64,000 bases of DNA from Paracoccus zeaxanthinifaciens ATCC 21588 (GTDB lineage Bacteria; Pseudomonadota; Alphaproteobacteria; Rhodobacterales; Rhodobacteraceae). The translations under genes and the position numbers were made by a program. Location: the NCBI RefSeq assembly GCF_000420145.1, contig NZ_ATUJ01000004.1, positions 1-64,000 on the forward strand, read 5' to 3'. Of this stretch, positions 62,429-64,000 are shown one piece after another. Every line of letters begins with the position of its first letter. Position 1 is the first letter of the stretch. The notes beneath the pieces are model-generated. The model had not been told where the DNA came from. It saw nothing but the letters and a program-made list of their open reading frames with translations, and searched no databases.

Positions 62429-64000
62429 ATGACAAGCGCGCCCATTGCCTCTGCGATCGAGATCACACCGACTGCCAAAATCTCTCGCGAGACGCATGGC
62501 TGGCGATCCAAATGCCTGCAGCGCCTGATCCGGATGGACCTGCCCGTCCCGCGCAGCTTCGCCGTCGATTGCGACAGCGTGCGCAGCATCAGCCAAGGCC
62601 GACCCATCCCCGCCACCGAACTGGCCGAGATCTTCGGCGGCAGCGGTCTGGTCAGCGTGCGCCCCTCGGCGGTCAGCCCGGAATGGGGCGGACCGGGCAC
62701 CGTGCTGAATGTCGGCATCAACGACGCGCTGCATGAACGCCTGACCGCGCAGATCGGCAGGGCGAATGCCGACGGCGTCTACCTGTCCTTCGTCCAGAGC
62801 TATGCCACCCATATCGCGCGGCTGGACCCCGACCTGTTCACGCTGGACGGTCCCGACGCCCTTGCGCGCGCGCTGGACATCTATCGCGGAGAAACGGACG
62901 AGGACTTTCCCCAGGACCCCGTCAAGCAGCTGTCCGAGGTGCTGCGTTCCATGGCGCGGGCATGGGACGGGCCGACCGCGCGCCTGCTGCGGCAGGCCAA
63001 GGGGGCGCCCGCCGATGCGCCCCTGGGGCTGGTCGTGCAGGAAATGGCGCTGGCGCTTGGGCCGGGGCTGTGCGGATCGGGGACCATCCAGTTCATCGAC
63101 CCGGTGACCGGCACGCCGCGCGTCACCGGACGCTTTCGCGGGCAGCATCACGGCCAGACCGTCGGCTCGGGGGCGGAAACGCTGTACCTGACGCAGGACG
63201 ACCGCGGCCCCGCGCTGGAGGACAGCGCCCCCGAGATCTTCGACGAGCTGATCCGCTTCGGCATCGCATCGCGCGAACGCCTGAGAGAGGAGATGCAGAT
63301 CGAGTTCGTGCTGACCGGCGGCGCCATCTCGGTCATCGACGCGGTGCGCACGCAGCGCAGCGCCCGCGCGGGACTGCGCGTGGCGGTCAGCCTTGCCCGC
63401 GACGGCATCATCCCCGTCGAGGAGGCGCTGATGCGCGTCGAACCGCGCGCCCTGGCCGAGCTGCTGCACCACCAGATCGACCCGCGCGCCCCGCGCGACC
63501 TGATCGCACGCGGCATCGACGCCAGCCCCGGCGCGGCCACCGGGCGGATCGTCTTCTCCGCCTCCGCCGCGCAGGCCGCGCAGTCGCGAGGAGAGCCCTG
63601 CATCCTCGTGCGGCGCGAAACCGTCCCCGAGGATATCCGCGGCATGCACGCCGCCGTCGGCGTCCTGACCGAACGCGGCGGCACGACCAGCCATGCCGCC
63701 GTGATCGCGCGCGGCATCGGCCTGCCCTGCATCGTGGGCGCGACCGGCATCGTCATCGACGCCCGCAACCGCACGCTGCGCGCAGGCGCCCGCACCCTGT
63801 CCGAGGGCGACGAGATCACCATCGACGGCAGCACGGGCGAGATCCTTGCCGGTGCGGCCGTCCTGCTGCCCCCTGCCCTGGACGACGCGTTCACGCAGCT
63901 GATGGACTGGGCCGAGGATGCGGGCGGGCTGGGCGTGCGCGCCAATGCCGACACCCCCGAGGACGCGCTGACCGCGCGCCGGTTCCGCGCCCAGGGCATC
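62429..64000 (+). CDS. Pyruvate-phosphate-dikinase-like protein (5' part)
   Basis: An open frame of 524 codons running off the window. The N-terminal part is an ATP-grasp-like PPDK domain with altered wording: VSVRPSAVSPEWGGPGTVLN where PPDK has the SMPGMMDT loop. The phosphohistidine domain is clear, GGTTSHAAVIARGIG with His422 (His455 in classic PPDK), and the following part would lead to the PEP-binding barrel outside the window. It could interconvert pyruvate and PEP near pgk and aldolase genes, or be a diverged PEP-utilising enzyme. No strong ribosome site before ATG 62429. Confidence 0.75.
   Translation, partial: MTSAPIASAIEITPTAKISRETHGWRSKCLQRLIRMDLPVPRSFAVDCDSVRSISQGRPIPATELAEIFGGSGLVSVRPSAVSPEWGGPGTVLNVGINDALHERLTAQIGRANADGVYLSFVQSYATHIARLDPDLFTLDGPDALARALDIYRGETDEDFPQDPVKQLSEVLRSMARAWDGPTARLLRQAKGAPADAPLGLVVQEMALALGPGLCGSGTIQFIDPVTGTPRVTGRFRGQHHGQTVGSGAETLYLTQDDRGPALEDSAPEIFDELIRFGIASRERLREEMQIEFVLTGGAISVIDAVRTQRSARAGLRVAVSLARDGIIPVEEALMRVEPRALAELLHHQIDPRAPRDLIARGIDASPGAATGRIVFSASAAQAAQSRGEPCILVRRETVPEDIRGMHAAVGVLTERGGTTSHAAVIARGIGLPCIVGATGIVIDARNRTLRAGARTLSEGDEITIDGSTGEILAGAAVLLPPALDDAFTQLMDWAEDAGGLGVRANADTPEDALTARRFRAQGI

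Noticed and set aside
62360..63694. Long minus-strand frame opposite the PPDK-like gene
   Set aside because: The plus frame is open for 524 codons with a phosphohistidine motif; the minus frame has no recognisable domain.

Overview
This window is chromosomal DNA of a GC-rich alphaproteobacterium of the Rhodobacterales, most like Paracoccus. The grounds are family-level: a cytochrome c maturation (ccm) cluster of alphaproteobacterial type, a propionyl-CoA carboxylase/methylmalonyl-CoA mutase locus with TTTGCAAA-type upstream motifs, the carD-fdxA pair, a LysR regulator of the VtlR/LsrB type, and TTAA-N7-TTAA sites of the kind bound by CtrA. Genes are tightly packed, often with 4-bp ATGA or GTGA overlaps. 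No rRNA, tRNA, CRISPR array or intact mobile element was found. The only mobile trace is a decayed IS481-type transposase fragment at the left edge.

Layout. 1-11.7 kb: IS remnant; comM behind a tandem TTAACCAT element; yraN-rsmI and gshB, divergent from an LpoA-like lipoprotein; glnD-murJ; a rhomboid-fold protein lacking its catalytic residues; trpS. 11.7-16.6 kb: a signalling patch with DUF3572, an H-NOX-like protein without an obvious heme ligand, an HNOBA-GGDEF cyclase, and a divergent PleD-like protein that has lost both its phosphoacceptor and its GGDEF segment; then DUF983, NUDIX and enoyl-CoA hydratase genes. 16.7-25.1 kb (minus strand): a fused indolepyruvate ferredoxin oxidoreductase, murI, and ccmE, ccmF and ccmH, with an endolysin-holin pair placed inside the ccm set behind its own CtrA-like site. 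25.2-26.4 kb: a VtlR/LsrB-type LysR gene followed by a well-defined candidate small RNA (AbcR-like by position). 26.5-36 kb: purL, pgpA, pncC, an aldolase, ribF, a HAD protein, ppaC, carD and fdxA.

36-45.8 kb: an S4 protein and SUV3-like helicase; a TPR protein; an SCP2 protein and lysophospholipase-like hydrolase; the phoH-ybeY-corC RNA/envelope operon; alr-mlaE-mlaF. 46-54.9 kb: propionate assimilation, with pccB, four small unknown or lipoprotein genes, pccA, more small unknown genes, and a single-chain methylmalonyl-CoA mutase. 55-64 kb: a glycosyltransferase and two small genes, hom, class I aldolase, pgk, two tandem cyclophilins, and the start of a diverged pyruvate-phosphate-dikinase-like gene cut by the window end.

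Most of the content is housekeeping. The parts most worth a second look are: (i) paired CtrA-like sites in front of comM (DNA uptake) and the endolysin-holin pair (cell lysis), which suggests the gene-transfer-agent regulon; (ii) the VtlR-sRNA module with promoter, LysR box and terminator all visible; (iii) the cluster of degenerate signalling proteins at 11.7-14.8 kb; and (iv) the active-site-less rhomboid.
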